Assembly: GCF_021650705.1 (NCBI RefSeq)
Contig: NZ_CP087138.1
Coordinates: 124,001-188,000 of the forward strand
Origin: Pseudomonas sp. KNUC1026
GTDB lineage: Bacteria > Pseudomonadota > Gammaproteobacteria > Pseudomonadales > Pseudomonadaceae
Direction: 5' to 3'
Length of the DNA: 64,000 nucleotides
Below, piece by piece: positions 30,008-39,776 of the stretch; the first letter of the stretch is position 1, and each line of letters begins with the position of its first letter. Made by a program: the position numbers and the translations under genes. Under the pieces are notes generated by a model, which saw only the letters and a program-made list of their open reading frames with translations, searched no databases and had not been told where the DNA came from.

Positions 30008-31849
30008 ATGAATTCCTTGACCCCTATCGAACAGATCAACACCCCGGCACAGGCCGACCCCGAGATTTACCGCCGGGTAGCCGAGCGCGTGCTCGGGCAA
30101 CTGCTGCAAACGATGCTCTACGAAGACGTGCTGCCCTACCGCCACGAGCGTGCGCAGGGCGGTGACCTGTTCACCCTGCAAGGCCACACCGCCGATGGGC
30201 AGCCGGTGCAGTACCGCTGCCAGGGCCTGCTCAGCGACAGCTTCCAGATCATCCGCCTGGATGCGGCCACGCTGGAGCGCATCGATGCCCAGGGCCAGGC
30301 CAGCACGCCGACCCTGCACCAGGCGCTGTCGGAGCTGCTCGGCGACTTTCACGAAGCACCGCACATGGCGCGCTTCGTTCAGGAGCTGGAACACACCCTG
30401 GCCAAGGACCTGCAAGCCCGCAGCCAAGGCTACCGCCCGCCGGTGCCGGCACAGCAACTGGGCGCCGACGCGCTGGAGCGGCACTTCATGGATGCCCACA
30501 GCTACCACCCTTGCTACAAGTCGCGCATCGGCTTCTCGCTGGCCGACAACCGCCAGTACGGCCCGGAGTTCGCGGCGCCGCTGGCGCTGGTGTGGCTGGG
30601 CATCGAGCGCGGGTTGGCCAGCAGCGGCCTGTCGCGCCAGCTCGATGAGGCCCGCTTCTGGAAGGAGGCCGTGGGCGAACAGCGCTGGGCCGAATTCGAC
30701 GCCGCGCTGGCCGAGCAGGGCCGCACGCTGGCCGACTACCAGGTGATCCCGGTGCACCCGTGGCAGTGGGAGCAGGTGATTCAGCCGAGCTTCCAGCAGG
30801 AGCTGGCCGAGGGCCGCGTGCTGCACCTGGGCACGTCCGCACCGGCCTATCGCGCGCAGCAGTCGATCCGCACCTTGGCCAATGTCGACCAGCCTTCGGC
30901 GCCCTACGTGAAGCTTGCGCTGAGCATCACCAACACCTCCAGCACGCGCATCCTGGCGCGGCACACCGTGCTCAACGGCCCGCTGATCGCCGACTGGCTG
31001 CAAGGGCTGATCGCCACCGACGCCACCGCCCGCGCCCTGGGTTTCGTGATCCTCGGCGAGGTGGCCGGCGCCAGCTTCGATTACGCGCAATTGCCGGCCA
31101 CGCGCCAGGCCCAGGTGTACGGCACCCTCGGCGCGATCTGGCGGGAAAACCTGAATGTGTATCTGGAGCCGGGCGAGGAGGGCGTGCCTTTCAATGGCCT
31201 GAGCGCACTGGAAAACCGCTACGGCGGCGGCGAGGTGGCACCCTTCATCGCTCCTTGGATCGAGCGCCACGGCCTGCGCGCCTGGACCGCGCAACTGCTG
31301 CGGGTGAGCATCGCGCCCATCGTGCACATGCTCTACGCCGAAGGCATCGGCATGGAATCGCATGGGCAGAACATCGTGCTGATCCACCGTGACGGCTGGC
31401 CCGAGCGCATCGCGCTGAAGGACTTTCACGACGGCGTGCGCTACAGCCCCGCGCACCTGGCGCGCCCGGAGCTTGCGCCGGAGCTGGTGCCGCTGCCGGA
31501 GAGCCACGCGCGGATCAACCGCAACTCGTTCATCCTCACCGACGACCTGGGCGCGGTGCGCGACTTCTCCTGCGATGCGTTCTTCTTCGTGTGCCTGGGC
31601 GAAATGGCGATCTTCTTGCGCCAGCACTACAACCTCGCCGAGGCGGACTTCTGGGCGATGGCCGCGCAAGTGGTGCTCGACTACCAGGCCGCGCACCCGC
31701 AGCACGCCGCGCGCTTCGCTGCCTTCGACGTGTTCGCGCCCAGCTATGAAGTGGAAGCACTGACCCAGCGCCGCCTGCTCGGCGATGGCGAGCGCCGCTT
31801 CAAGGTGGTGCCCAACCCCCTCCATCCGCACAGGCCCACCCCATGCTGA
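30008..31849 (+). CDS. acsC: NIS siderophore synthetase, achromobactin AcsC (IucA/IucC family)
   Basis: An intact 613-residue IucA/IucC synthetase. The family patterns are SYHPCYKSRIGFSLADN near residue 160-180, the central VIPVHPWQWEQV, the ATP-site block SIRTLANVDQPSAPYVKLAL with SITNTSSTRIL, and the C-terminal MLYAEGIGMESHGQNIVLI and ALKDFHDGVRY. It is a different subgroup from acsD and acsA in this locus, as in known clusters where three NIS enzymes assemble citrate, serine/ethanolamine, diaminobutyrate and 2-oxoglutarate. Which bond it forms is inferred from homologous clusters. It overlaps acsB by 7 bases. Confidence 0.9.
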   Translation: MNSLTPIEQINTPAQADPEIYRRVAERVLGQLLQTMLYEDVLPYRHERAQGGDLFTLQGHTADGQPVQYRCQGLLSDSFQIIRLDAATLERIDAQGQASTPTLHQALSELLGDFHEAPHMARFVQELEHTLAKDLQARSQGYRPPVPAQQLGADALERHFMDAHSYHPCYKSRIGFSLADNRQYGPEFAAPLALVWLGIERGLASSGLSRQLDEARFWKEAVGEQRWAEFDAALAEQGRTLADYQVIPVHPWQWEQVIQPSFQQELAEGRVLHLGTSAPAYRAQQSIRTLANVDQPSAPYVKLALSITNTSSTRILARHTVLNGPLIADWLQGLIATDATARALGFVILGEVAGASFDYAQLPATRQAQVYGTLGAIWRENLNVYLEPGEEGVPFNGLSALENRYGGGEVAPFIAPWIERHGLRAWTAQLLRVSIAPIVHMLYAEGIGMESHGQNIVLIHRDGWPERIALKDFHDGVRYSPAHLARPELAPELVPLPESHARINRNSFILTDDLGAVRDFSCDAFFFVCLGEMAIFLRQHYNLAEADFWAMAAQVVLDYQAAHPQHAARFAAFDVFAPSYEVEALTQRRLLGDGERRFKVVPNPLHPHRPTPC

Positions 31850-32619
31850 GAACCAACCGCCTCAAGGCCGCGCTGGTGGCGAGCGAGCCGGTGCACGGGC
31901 TGATCGCCTCGATCCCGAGCCCGGTGGCCATCGAGCTGATTGCCGAAGCCGGCTACGACTTCGCGATCATCGACATGGAACATGTGCTCATCAACCCGGA
32001 AACGGTAGAGAACATGATCCGCACCGCCGAAAGCTACGGGCTCACCCCGCTGGTGCGGGTGCCGGACCTGTGCCCCAAGCGCATGCTGCGGCTGCTCGAC
32101 GGCGGCGCGCAGGGGATCGTGCTGCCGCGCGTGGAACAGGTGGCCGAGCTCGAAGGTGCCATCCGCGCCTGCAAGTACCACCCGCTGGGTGAGCGCAGCC
32201 TCAACGCCGGGCGCCCCGGATCGTTCGGCAAAGCACGGCTGGCCGACTACGTGGGCCTGGCCAACGCCCAGGTGATGGTGGTCGCGATGATCGAAAGCGC
32301 CGAAGGCGTGCGCCAGGCCGAGCGCCTGGCGGCGGTGCCGGGGCTGGACATGATCCTCGAAGGCGCCGCCGACCTCTCGCAATCGCTGGGCCTGCCGTGG
32401 CGCATCGGCGAGCCACCGGTGCAGCGAGCGCTCACCGACACCTGGCGCGCAGCGGCGGCTGCCGGCGTGCCCTACTGCGCCATCCCGCGCGAGCCGGGCG
32501 ACCACGCCCGCTGGCGCGAGCGTGGCGTGAATGCATTCGTATTGGGCGACGAACGCGGCATTGCGTTCCGCGCCCTCCAGGCCAAACTGGCCACGACCTC
32601 AGACCGAGGAACCGATTGA
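31843..32619 (+). CDS. acsB: HpcH/HpaI aldolase-family protein, achromobactin AcsB (SbnG-like citrate synthase)
   Basis: A 258-residue TIM-barrel of the HpcH/HpaI family. Metal and substrate motifs include DFAIIDMEHVLINPET, LVRVPDLCPKRMLRLLDGGA, GIVLPRVEQV and MVVAMIESAEGV. SbnG, its counterpart in staphyloferrin B clusters, makes citrate from oxaloacetate and acetyl-CoA; this gene likely supplies citrate for the siderophore in the same way. Overlaps acsC and is followed one base later by acsA. Confidence 0.88.
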   Translation: MLRTNRLKAALVASEPVHGLIASIPSPVAIELIAEAGYDFAIIDMEHVLINPETVENMIRTAESYGLTPLVRVPDLCPKRMLRLLDGGAQGIVLPRVEQVAELEGAIRACKYHPLGERSLNAGRPGSFGKARLADYVGLANAQVMVVAMIESAEGVRQAERLAAVPGLDMILEGAADLSQSLGLPWRIGEPPVQRALTDTWRAAAAAGVPYCAIPREPGDHARWRERGVNAFVLGDERGIAFRALQAKLATTSDRGTD

Positions 32620-32620
32620 G

Positions 32621-34489
32621 ATGAACCCACACAACACCCCCACCGGCGCCGCGCTGGTGATGCAAGACCTGTTCGACTGCCTGGTGGCTGAAGACTTCTT
32701 CGGCGCCCTCGACCCTCACCTGATCAGCGCTGCCGAGTGGCACAGCCGCCACCCGCAGGCGCCGCTGGCACTGGACGCGGTGGAGCCGCGCGTGTGGCAC
32801 TGGGTTTTTGATCCCAGCGAGCAACGCGGGCTGGCCGTGGCGGTGCGCCCCGGCATCACCCAGGCCTGGGAAAAGGTGCCCGGCACGCAGGTGTTCGCCA
32901 CCCAAGGCAGCAGCGCCCAGGCGCTGGCGCCGGAAGCCTTCATGGCGATGGCCGTGCGCGGCATGGGCCAGGGCGAGGCCGGCCAGGAGGAGGGCGTGAA
33001 GCTGTTCCTCGACGTGCTGGGCATCAGCGTGCGGCAAACCGAGCTCTCGTTGGCGCACCAGGTGCAGCCACAGGCCGCGATGGCCCAGCGCGGCGCGGCG
33101 TTCTTCCTGGCGATGGAGCAATGGGCCTCGCTGCGCGACCGGCCCTTCCACCCGCTGGCCAAGGCCAAGCAAGGCCTGGACGACGCGCAATACCAGGCCT
33201 GCCAGGCCGAATTCGGCCAGCCGGTGCCGCTGAACTGGGTAGCCGTGGCCAAGGATTGCCTGGCGTTCGGCCAGGGCGTGGCCAGCCTTGCCGATGAACA
33301 GCCGGCGGATTACCTGCTCACGGCCGCCGAGCGTGCAGCGTTGCAGGCCGAGATTGAGCAATCGGGCCTTGCCGATACGCACCTGGCGCTGCCGGTGCAC
33401 CCGTGGCAACTGGAGCACAAGCTGCCGGAGATGCTCGGCGCGGCTTTCGAGCAGGGCCTGTGCCGGGTGCTCGCGTTCAAGCAGGGCAGCTTTCACCCCA
33501 CCTCGTCGTTGCGCTCCCTCGCAGCCGGCGCCAGCGCGGCCGACCAGATCAAGCTGCCGATGGCGGTTTACTCGCTGGGCGCCTCGCGTTACCTGCCGGC
33601 GGTGAAGATGATCAATGCCGACAAGAGCGAAGCACTGCTGCGCCTGGGCCGCGAGCGCGATGCGCAGCTGCGCGCCAGCCTGCACCTGTGCGAAGAGGGC
33701 CGCTGGTGGGCGTTCATGCCGGCCGGCGCCACCCTGTTCGACGAAGCGCCACGGCACCTCTCGGCGCTGGTGCGGCGCTATCCGCCGGCCCTGCTCGAAG
33801 GCGATTACCGCCTGCTGCCGATGGCCGCGCTGGCAACGCCGTTGCCCGGCCGTGCCGGGCACTTCTTCGATCACTGGATGCAGGTGCGCGGGCTGCCGGC
33901 CTCGCCCGAGTCGGTGCTGCAACTGTTCGGCGAGCTGTGCGACAGCTTCTTCGACGTGAACCTGCGCATGTTCCGCCTGGGCATGCTCGGCGAGGTGCAC
34001 GGGCAGAACGCCGTGCTGGTATGGCGTGATGGCAAGGCGGAGGGGCTGCTGCTGCGCGACCACGATTCGCTGCGCCTTTATGTGCCGTGGCTGGAGCGCA
34101 ACGGCCTGCTCGATCCGCAATACCGGATCAAGAAAGGCCATGCGCAAACCCTCTACCACGAGCGCCCTGAAGACCTGCTGTTCTGGCTGCAGACCCTGGG
34201 CATCCAGGTGAACCTGCGCGCGATCATCGAGACCTTGGCGGCGGTGTACGAAGTGCCCGCCGTGGACGGCTGGCGCGTGCTCAGCCACGTGCTGCGGGCG
34301 CGCATCGAGGCGATCGGGTTCGACGACGAGGCGCGGTCCATGCTGCAGCGCGAGCTGTTCGACGCACCGGCCTGGCCGCAGAAGCTGCTGTTGCGGCCGA
34401 TGATCGAGCGCGGCGGCGGCCCGGGCAGCATGCCGTTCGGCAAGGGGCAGGTGGTGAACCCGCTGCGCAGGCTGAGCCTTGGCCGCTGA
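32621..34489 (+). CDS. acsA: NIS siderophore synthetase, achromobactin AcsA (IucA/IucC family)
   Basis: An intact 622-residue IucA/IucC synthetase, third of the locus. Characteristic segments are ALPVHPWQLEHKLPEML, the GSFHPTSSLRSLAAGASAAD and QIKLPMAVYSLGASRYLP ATP region, and the late HGQNAVLVWRDGK with LLLRDHDSLRLYVP. The C-terminus carries a conserved lysine-rich KLLLRPMIERGGGPG segment. It adds one of the amine components to the citrate core (role by homology with AcsA). Its stop lies within the start of the binding-protein gene cbrA. Confidence 0.9.
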   Translation: MNPHNTPTGAALVMQDLFDCLVAEDFFGALDPHLISAAEWHSRHPQAPLALDAVEPRVWHWVFDPSEQRGLAVAVRPGITQAWEKVPGTQVFATQGSSAQALAPEAFMAMAVRGMGQGEAGQEEGVKLFLDVLGISVRQTELSLAHQVQPQAAMAQRGAAFFLAMEQWASLRDRPFHPLAKAKQGLDDAQYQACQAEFGQPVPLNWVAVAKDCLAFGQGVASLADEQPADYLLTAAERAALQAEIEQSGLADTHLALPVHPWQLEHKLPEMLGAAFEQGLCRVLAFKQGSFHPTSSLRSLAAGASAADQIKLPMAVYSLGASRYLPAVKMINADKSEALLRLGRERDAQLRASLHLCEEGRWWAFMPAGATLFDEAPRHLSALVRRYPPALLEGDYRLLPMAALATPLPGRAGHFFDHWMQVRGLPASPESVLQLFGELCDSFFDVNLRMFRLGMLGEVHGQNAVLVWRDGKAEGLLLRDHDSLRLYVPWLERNGLLDPQYRIKKGHAQTLYHERPEDLLFWLQTLGIQVNLRAIIETLAAVYEVPAVDGWRVLSHVLRARIEAIGFDDEARSMLQRELFDAPAWPQKLLLRPMIERGGGPGSMPFGKGQVVNPLRRLSLGR

Positions 34490-35411
34490 GGGGCCGCGGG
34501 CGCTGCCACGGAGGCAGGTGTTGGGTTTTGCGTTGGGCCTGGCCGGGGCGGCGTGCCTGCCGCCGCGTGCCTGGGCGCAGGCGCCCCTGTGGCAGGCACC
34601 CCTGCGCGTGGTGACGCTGTTTCAGGGCGCCACCGACACGGCGGTGGCCCTCGGCGTGCAGCCGTGCGGGGTGGTGGATTCCTGGAGCGAAAAGCCCATG
34701 TACCGCTACCTGCGCCCGGCGCTGGCCGGGGTGCCGCACGTGGGCCTGGAAACCCAGCCGAGCCTGGAAGACATCGCCCTGCTGCAACCGGACCTGATCG
34801 TCGCCTCGCGGTTTCGCCATGAGCGCGTGGCCGGGTTGCTGTCGCGGCTGTGCCCCACGGTGATGCTCGAAGAGGTGTTCGACTTCCAGAAAACCCTAGC
34901 GGTGATGGGCCAGGCCTTGCAACGCCAGGCGCAGGCCGCTGCGCTGCAAGGTGCCTGGGATGCCCGCGTCGCGCGCCTGCGCGAGCGCTTGCAGGCGCGC
35001 TTCGGCGCGCACTGGCCGCCCACCGTCTCGGTGCTGGACATCCGCGACGATCACCTGCGCGCGTACCTGCCGGCGAGCTTTGCCGGCATGGTGCTGTCGC
35101 AGCTGGGGTTTGTGTGGAACAGCTACAGCCAGGCCGCCAGCGGCGTGTCGCTGAAGATCACCAACCGCGAAAGCCTGCCGGCGGTGGATGCCGACGTGTT
35201 CTTCGTGTTCGGCCATGGCGATGGCCCGGCGGTGAAGCGCCAGTACCAGAGCGTCAGCAGCCACCCGCTGTGGCAGCACCTGGCCGCGCCGCGTGACGGG
35301 CAGGTGTGGTGGGTCGACGGGGTGGCGTGGATCTTGTCCGGCGGCATTCTCGGTGCGCAGCGGGTGCTGGACGATGTCGAACGCGCGTTGTTGGGAGGGC
35401 CCGGCCAATGA
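34479..35411 (+). CDS. cbrA: Periplasmic iron-siderophore binding protein, CbrA-like
   Basis: A 310-residue FepB/FhuD-class binding protein. The N-terminus has a twin-arginine-like signal ([20 protein letters not shown], cleavage near AWA). The body shows TroA-fold features: [30 protein letters not shown] and [16 protein letters not shown]. It captures ferric achromobactin in the periplasm and delivers it to CbrBCD. The start is a TTG at 34479 overlapping acsA; no better ATG fits. Its TGA overlaps the cbrB ATG. Confidence 0.88.
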   Translation: MAAEGPRALPRRQVLGFALGLAGAACLPPRAWAQAPLWQAPLRVVTLFQGATDTAVALGVQPCGVVDSWSEKPMYRYLRPALAGVPHVGLETQPSLEDIALLQPDLIVASRFRHERVAGLLSRLCPTVMLEEVFDFQKTLAVMGQALQRQAQAAALQGAWDARVARLRERLQARFGAHWPPTVSVLDIRDDHLRAYLPASFAGMVLSQLGFVWNSYSQAASGVSLKITNRESLPAVDADVFFVFGHGDGPAVKRQYQSVSSHPLWQHLAAPRDGQVWWVDGVAWILSGGILGAQRVLDDVERALLGGPGQ

Positions 35412-36397
35412 AGGTGGGCAGTCGATTTTTCATCGGCCTGGCGTTGTTGCTGGGCTGTGCGGCGCTGAGCCTGGCCAGCGGGCCACGCTGGATCGCGCCG
35501 GCCACGGTGTGGGCGGCCTTGAACGGAGCCGACCCGCTGGATGTGCAGCAGGTGCTGGTGCTCTCCACCCGCCTGCCGCGCACCTTGATCGCCATGGCGG
35601 TGGGTGCCGGGCTGGCGGTGGCCGGGGCGCTGATGCAGGCGATGACCCGTAACCCGCTGGCCTCGCCGGGGTTGTTCGGCATCAATGCCGGTGCCACCTG
35701 CGCGATCATCCTCAGCCTGTCGCTGTTTTCCCTGAATGCGCCGCAGCAGTGGCTGTGGGCGGCGTTCGTGGGCGCGGCGGTGGCCGGTGCGCTGGTGTGG
35801 GGTGTGGGCACACTCGGGCGTGGCGCGTTGAGCCCGCTGCGCATGGTGCTGGCAGGCGCGGCGATCACCGCGCTGTTCAGCGCCTTCAGCCAGGCGATGC
35901 TGGTGGTCGACCAACAAGGGCTCGACACCGTGTTGTTCTGGCTGGCCGGCGCCCTCGGTGAGCGCAGCCTGGCCAGCGCCGCGCCGATGCTGGCGTGCGT
36001 GGCTGCCGGGCTTGCGTTCGCCTGGCTGCGTGCGGCGCAGGTGAACGTGCTCAGCGCCGGCACCGAGATCGCCACCGGGCTTGGCCAGCGCACCGGCTGG
36101 GTGCGCCTGCAACTGGCGCTGCTGGTGATCGTGCTGGCGGGCAGCGCGGTGGCGTTGGCTGGCAGCATCGGGTTCGTCGGGCTGATCGTGCCGCACCTGG
36201 CGCGGCGTGTGTTCGGCATCGACCACCGGGTGATGCTGCCGGGCTGCGCGCTGCTGGGTGCCTGCCTGTTGCTGCTGGCCGACGTGCTGGCGCGGGTGCT
36301 GATCCTGCCGCAGGAGGTGCCGGTGGGGGTGATGATGGCGTTCATCGGCGGGCCGTTTTTCATCCTGCTGGCGCGCCGGGGGGTACGTAATGGATAA
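35408..36397 (+). CDS. cbrB: FecCD-type siderophore ABC permease, CbrB-like
   Basis: A 329-residue polytopic permease of the BtuC/FecCD family with about 10 helices. Family landmarks are [40 protein letters not shown] and the late cytoplasmic loop [19 protein letters not shown] that docks onto the ATPase. Works with CbrC as a heterodimeric channel. ATGA overlap with cbrA and an 8-base overlap with cbrC show tight coupling. Confidence 0.9.
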   Translation: MKVGSRFFIGLALLLGCAALSLASGPRWIAPATVWAALNGADPLDVQQVLVLSTRLPRTLIAMAVGAGLAVAGALMQAMTRNPLASPGLFGINAGATCAIILSLSLFSLNAPQQWLWAAFVGAAVAGALVWGVGTLGRGALSPLRMVLAGAAITALFSAFSQAMLVVDQQGLDTVLFWLAGALGERSLASAAPMLACVAAGLAFAWLRAAQVNVLSAGTEIATGLGQRTGWVRLQLALLVIVLAGSAVALAGSIGFVGLIVPHLARRVFGIDHRVMLPGCALLGACLLLLADVLARVLILPQEVPVGVMMAFIGGPFFILLARRGVRNG

Positions 36398-37421
36398 CTT
36401 GCTGGTGTGGCGCTGGGGTGCGTTTTCCCGGCGCGTGGCGCCGCTCACGCTGCGCCGTTTAGGCCTGGCGCTGTTGGTGACGCTGGCGGTGATGCTGCTC
36501 ACGCTGTCGCTGGGCAAGGTGCCGCTGTCGCCTTCGGCCTTGTGGCAGGGCCTCACCGGGCCGGGCGAGGCGGGCATCGGTTTTATCGTGCAGCAACTGC
36601 GCTTGCCACGGATGCTGCTGGGCGGGTTGATCGGGGCGGCGCTGGCGGTGAGCGGGCTGATCTTGCAGGCGCTGATCCGCAACCCGCTGGCCTCGCCCGA
36701 CTTGCTGGGGCTTTCCAGCGGCGCCAGTGCGGCAGCGGTGTTGTACCTGAGCACGCTGGCCGGTAGCTGGGGCCTGGGCTACCTGCCCGCCGCCGCGATG
36801 CTCGGTGCCGGCGGCGCGGTGCTTGCGATCTACCTGCTGGCCTGGCAGCAAGGGGTGTCGCCGTTGCGGCTGGTGCTGATCGGCGTGGGCGTGTCGGCGA
36901 TGCTGGCGGCGGCCACCACCTTCATGCTGGTGTTCAGCCCGCAGACCACCACGCTCTCGGCCTACGTATGGCTCACCGGCAGCGTGTACGGTGCCGACTG
37001 GGGCGCGGTGGGCAGCCTGGCGCTGTGCCTGGCCGGGCTTTGGTTGTTGCTGGTGCCGCTGGCGCGGCAGGTGATGGTGCAGCAACTGGACGAGGGCCTG
37101 GCCACGGGCCTTGGCGTGCGCGTGCAACTGATGCGCGCGGCGCTGCTGGCGGTGAGCGCAGCCCTGGCTGGCGCGGCGATCGCCTGGGGCGGGGCCATGG
37201 CCTTCGTCGGCCTGATCGCCCCGCATATCGCGCGGCGCCTGGTGCCACCGGGGTTCGTGGGCCAGGCGGCGATGGCCGCGCTGGTGGGCGCGAACCTGGT
37301 GATGTTGGGCGACCTGGCAGGCCGAACGCTGCTGTTACCGCTGGATTTGCCGGCGGGCATCTTCGTGGCAGCCTTCGGCGCACCGTACTTTCTTTACCTG
37401 CTGATCAAGCAGCGACACTGA
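36390..37421 (+). CDS. cbrC: FecCD-type siderophore ABC permease, CbrC-like
   Basis: A 343-residue FecCD permease, partner of CbrB. Landmarks are [40 protein letters not shown] and the ATPase-docking loop [20 protein letters not shown]. About ten transmembrane segments are visible. It carries an extended basic N-terminus compared with CbrB. It ends 10 bases before cbrD. Confidence 0.9.
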   Translation: MDNLLVWRWGAFSRRVAPLTLRRLGLALLVTLAVMLLTLSLGKVPLSPSALWQGLTGPGEAGIGFIVQQLRLPRMLLGGLIGAALAVSGLILQALIRNPLASPDLLGLSSGASAAAVLYLSTLAGSWGLGYLPAAAMLGAGGAVLAIYLLAWQQGVSPLRLVLIGVGVSAMLAAATTFMLVFSPQTTTLSAYVWLTGSVYGADWGAVGSLALCLAGLWLLLVPLARQVMVQQLDEGLATGLGVRVQLMRAALLAVSAALAGAAIAWGGAMAFVGLIAPHIARRLVPPGFVGQAAMAALVGANLVMLGDLAGRTLLLPLDLPAGIFVAAFGAPYFLYLLIKQRH

Positions 37422-37431
37422 GGTGGTTGAA

Positions 37432-38223
37432 ATGAATTCCCTAGCCAGCCAAGGCCTGCACCTGGGCTATGCCGGCCGCTCCATCATCGAAGGGCTGGAC
37501 CTGGCCCTGCCGCGCGGGCAGGTGAGCGTGCTGATCGGCAGCAACGGCTGCGGCAAGAGCACCCTGCTCAAGAGCTTCGCGCGGCTGCTCAAGCCCAGTG
37601 CCGGCAGCGTGCTGCTCAACGGCCAGGACATCCAGCGCAAGCCCACCGCCGAGGTGGCGCGGGAGCTGGCGATCCTGCCGCAGATGCCGGTGGCGCCCGA
37701 GGGCATCAGCGTGCGCCAGTTGGTGAGCCTGGGCCGTTATCCCTATCAGACCTGGATGCACCAGTGGGCCGCCGACGACGAAGCCGCCGTGGCCCGCGCC
37801 CTGCAACGCACCGACCTGGAAACACTGGCCGCGCGCCCTGTGGACGAGCTCTCCGGCGGCCAGCGCCAGCGCGCCTGGATCGCCATGGCCCTGGCCCAGG
37901 AAACCGAACTGCTGCTGCTCGACGAGCCGACCACCTTTCTCGACCTCGCCCACCAGATCGAGGTGCTCGACCTGCTGCGCGAGCTCAACCGCCGCGAGGG
38001 CAAGACTGTGGTGATGGTGCTGCACGACCTGAACCTGGCCAGCCGCTACGCCGACCACATGGTGGCGGTGCACGGCCGGCGCGTGTGCGCCCAGGGCCGG
38101 CCTTCGCAGATTCTCGACCAGGCGCTGGTCAAACAGGTGTTCGGGCTGGAGTGCCGGATCATTCCCGACCCGTTCTTCGGCACGCCGCTGTGCATTCCCT
38201 TCGGCCGTGACATCGCGCCATGA
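37432..38223 (+). CDS. cbrD: Iron-siderophore ABC transporter ATPase, CbrD-like
   Basis: A 263-residue ABC ATPase with Walker [15 protein letters not shown]-loop region, signature [17 protein letters not shown] and Walker [16 protein letters not shown] with the switch histidine in [13 protein letters not shown]. It powers CbrBC import of the ferric siderophore. ATG 37432 (MNSLASQGL) follows GAGGTGG; a GTG three codons upstream is possible. The stop overlaps the next ATG (ATGA). Confidence 0.92.
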   Translation: MNSLASQGLHLGYAGRSIIEGLDLALPRGQVSVLIGSNGCGKSTLLKSFARLLKPSAGSVLLNGQDIQRKPTAEVARELAILPQMPVAPEGISVRQLVSLGRYPYQTWMHQWAADDEAAVARALQRTDLETLAARPVDELSGGQRQRAWIAMALAQETELLLLDEPTTFLDLAHQIEVLDLLRELNRREGKTVVMVLHDLNLASRYADHMVAVHGRRVCAQGRPSQILDQALVKQVFGLECRIIPDPFFGTPLCIPFGRDIAP

Positions 38224-38984
38224 CGTTCAGCGCCGATGAGTGGGAAGCCCTGGCGGGCCCGTTGCGGTTGTGCAGTGCTGCCGATGCTGCGCTCGGCCTG
38301 CCGGCGGCGCAGTGGCTGGACGAGGCGCTGTGTGCCGAGCGGTTGGATGCATTGAGCCCAGTGATCGGCTCGCCGACGCGGCGCATCACCGCCTCACTGC
38401 TGGGCAAGCGGCTGTCGTTCCTGATGACCGGCGCCTGCCTGTACGCGATGTCTGCCTACGACAAGGGCCTGGCGCTGACGCTGGATAACACGGTGGTCGA
38501 TGCCCGCCACGATGGCCGGGTGTGGATATCTTCCTTGCCGCTTCGCGACCTCGGCACCAGCGCACCCAGCCCCGGCCAGCGCGAGGCTTGGCGCCTGAGC
38601 CTTGCAACTCTGTTGTTCGCCGGGCTGCTGCAGCCGTTGTGGGAGGTGTTCTACAAGGTGAGCGGCGTGCCGCGGCGCATCCTCTGGGAGAACACCGCCG
38701 TGCGCGTGTATTCGCTCTACGAACGGCGCCTGGCCAAGCACGAAAGCCCCGAAGTGCGCGAGCGCGCGAGGGCCGACCTGCATTGGCTGCTGGCCGAGGC
38801 ATCGAACGAGGTGTTCGGCCTTTCCTACAACCCGCTGGCGCATTTCGACCGGCCGCACACGCCTATCCCGGGCAGCGACCGCAGTGTGCGCGTGCGCCGC
38901 ACCTGCTGCTTCTATTACAAGGCCAGCGACCCGGTCGAGTACTGCTCCACCTGCCCCTTGATCTGCCCGAGGCCCTCCCGATGA
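38220..38984 (+). CDS. FhuF-like siderophore-iron reductase
   Basis: A 254-residue protein with the FhuF C-terminal iron-sulphur motif: CC, 11 residues, then C-x2-C ([20 protein letters not shown]). FhuF proteins hold a [2Fe-2S] cluster and reduce iron from imported hydroxamate or carboxylate siderophores in the cytoplasm. The N-terminal body has the usual helical pattern ([20 protein letters not shown]). It is coupled by ATGA overlaps to both cbrD and the RraA-like gene, so it serves the same uptake system, likely releasing iron from ferric achromobactin. Confidence 0.85.
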   Translation: MTFSADEWEALAGPLRLCSAADAALGLPAAQWLDEALCAERLDALSPVIGSPTRRITASLLGKRLSFLMTGACLYAMSAYDKGLALTLDNTVVDARHDGRVWISSLPLRDLGTSAPSPGQREAWRLSLATLLFAGLLQPLWEVFYKVSGVPRRILWENTAVRVYSLYERRLAKHESPEVRERARADLHWLLAEASNEVFGLSYNPLAHFDRPHTPIPGSDRSVRVRRTCCFYYKASDPVEYCSTCPLICPRPSR

Positions 38985-39589
38985 ACAGCCAAACCTCTCC
39001 CGTGCCTGAGCTGGCCGAGGCCTATCGCGACATCAGCAGCTCGACCATCGGCCACTTCGGCCGTGAAGGCCACTTGCCCGGCCTCATGCCGCTGGCGCCT
39101 GACGTGAGCCTGGTGGGGCGCGCCTTTTGCGTGGAAGTGCATGCGCCGGACGGCGCGATCCTGCGCGAAGCATTGATCGCCTGCCCGCCGGGGGCGGTGC
39201 TGATGGTGGCCTGCGTGGGCGAGGCGCATTGCGCCTGCTGGGGCGAACTGCGCAGCCTGGCCGCGCTGGTCAAGGGCGTGGCCGGGGTGGTGATCGATGG
39301 GCCAGTGACGGATGTGCGCGCATTGCGGCAACTGCCGCTGCCGGTGTTCTGCACGGGCGCCAGTGCGTACACCACGCGCTCGATTGGCGAGCAGGGGCGT
39401 GTGGGCGAGCCGGTGCAATTGGCTGGCGTGTGGGTGCGGCCGGGGGACCTGATCGTGGCGGATGATGACGGCGTACAGGTGCTGCCGGAAGGCCGGGCCT
39501 GGGAGATGCTTGGGGCGTTCGAGCAGAAACAGCGGCAGGATGCCGAGCGGCGGGAGGCGTTGTTTCAGCGGTGGCAGCAGGGTGGTTGA
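38981..39589 (+). CDS. RraA-fold (HMG aldolase-like) protein at the end of the siderophore operon
   Basis: A 202-residue protein of the RraA/HMG-CHA aldolase superfamily (DISSSTIGHFGREGHLPGL, VGRAFCVEVHAPDGAIL, VRPGDLIVADDDGVQVLP). Family members are pyruvate-type aldolases, oxaloacetate decarboxylases or inhibitors of RNase E. The loop usually reading G-x-V-R-D is VIDGPVTDVRAL here: a threonine replaces the expected arginine that binds the keto-acid, while the neighbouring Asp is kept, so activity may be altered or lost. Its ATG overlaps the FhuF-like stop, making it part of the achromobactin transcript; its job there is unknown. Confidence 0.75.
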   Translation: MNSQTSPVPELAEAYRDISSSTIGHFGREGHLPGLMPLAPDVSLVGRAFCVEVHAPDGAILREALIACPPGAVLMVACVGEAHCACWGELRSLAALVKGVAGVVIDGPVTDVRALRQLPLPVFCTGASAYTTRSIGEQGRVGEPVQLAGVWVRPGDLIVADDDGVQVLPEGRAWEMLGAFEQKQRQDAERREALFQRWQQGG

Positions 39590-39596
39590 CCGCCTC

Positions 39597-39757
39597 GTCG
39601 CGCGGCAAGCCGCCCTCCCACCGGGTTGGCTGAGGCGCAGATCATCCAGTGGGAGGCCGGCTTGCCGGGCGACGGTGGGTTTGCAGATAGGCCTGTCGCG
39701 CGGCAAGCCGCCCTCCCACCCGTTCGCCCGCGTAGGAGTGCGGCTGCGCCGCGCGAC
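39597..39757. repeat. REP cluster after the siderophore operon
   Basis: REP units at 39597-39621 (GTCGCGCGGC type), 39649-39673 (inverse, GCCGGCTTGCCGGGC type) and 39695-39719 (direct), then a diverged inverse unit GTAGGAGTGCGGCTG to GCGCGAC at 39732-39757. They fill the gap between convergent genes and may end transcription or protect the acs-cbr mRNA 3' end. Confidence 0.85.
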
Positions 39758-39776
39758 GCGATGATCGTGACGTTGA

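Noticed and set aside
28421..31831. 1,136-codon open frame on the minus strand
   Set aside because: It is antisense to acsE, the MFS gene and acsC, has low-complexity His/Gln/Arg-rich translation and no recognisable motif; a shadow of high-GC coding sequence.
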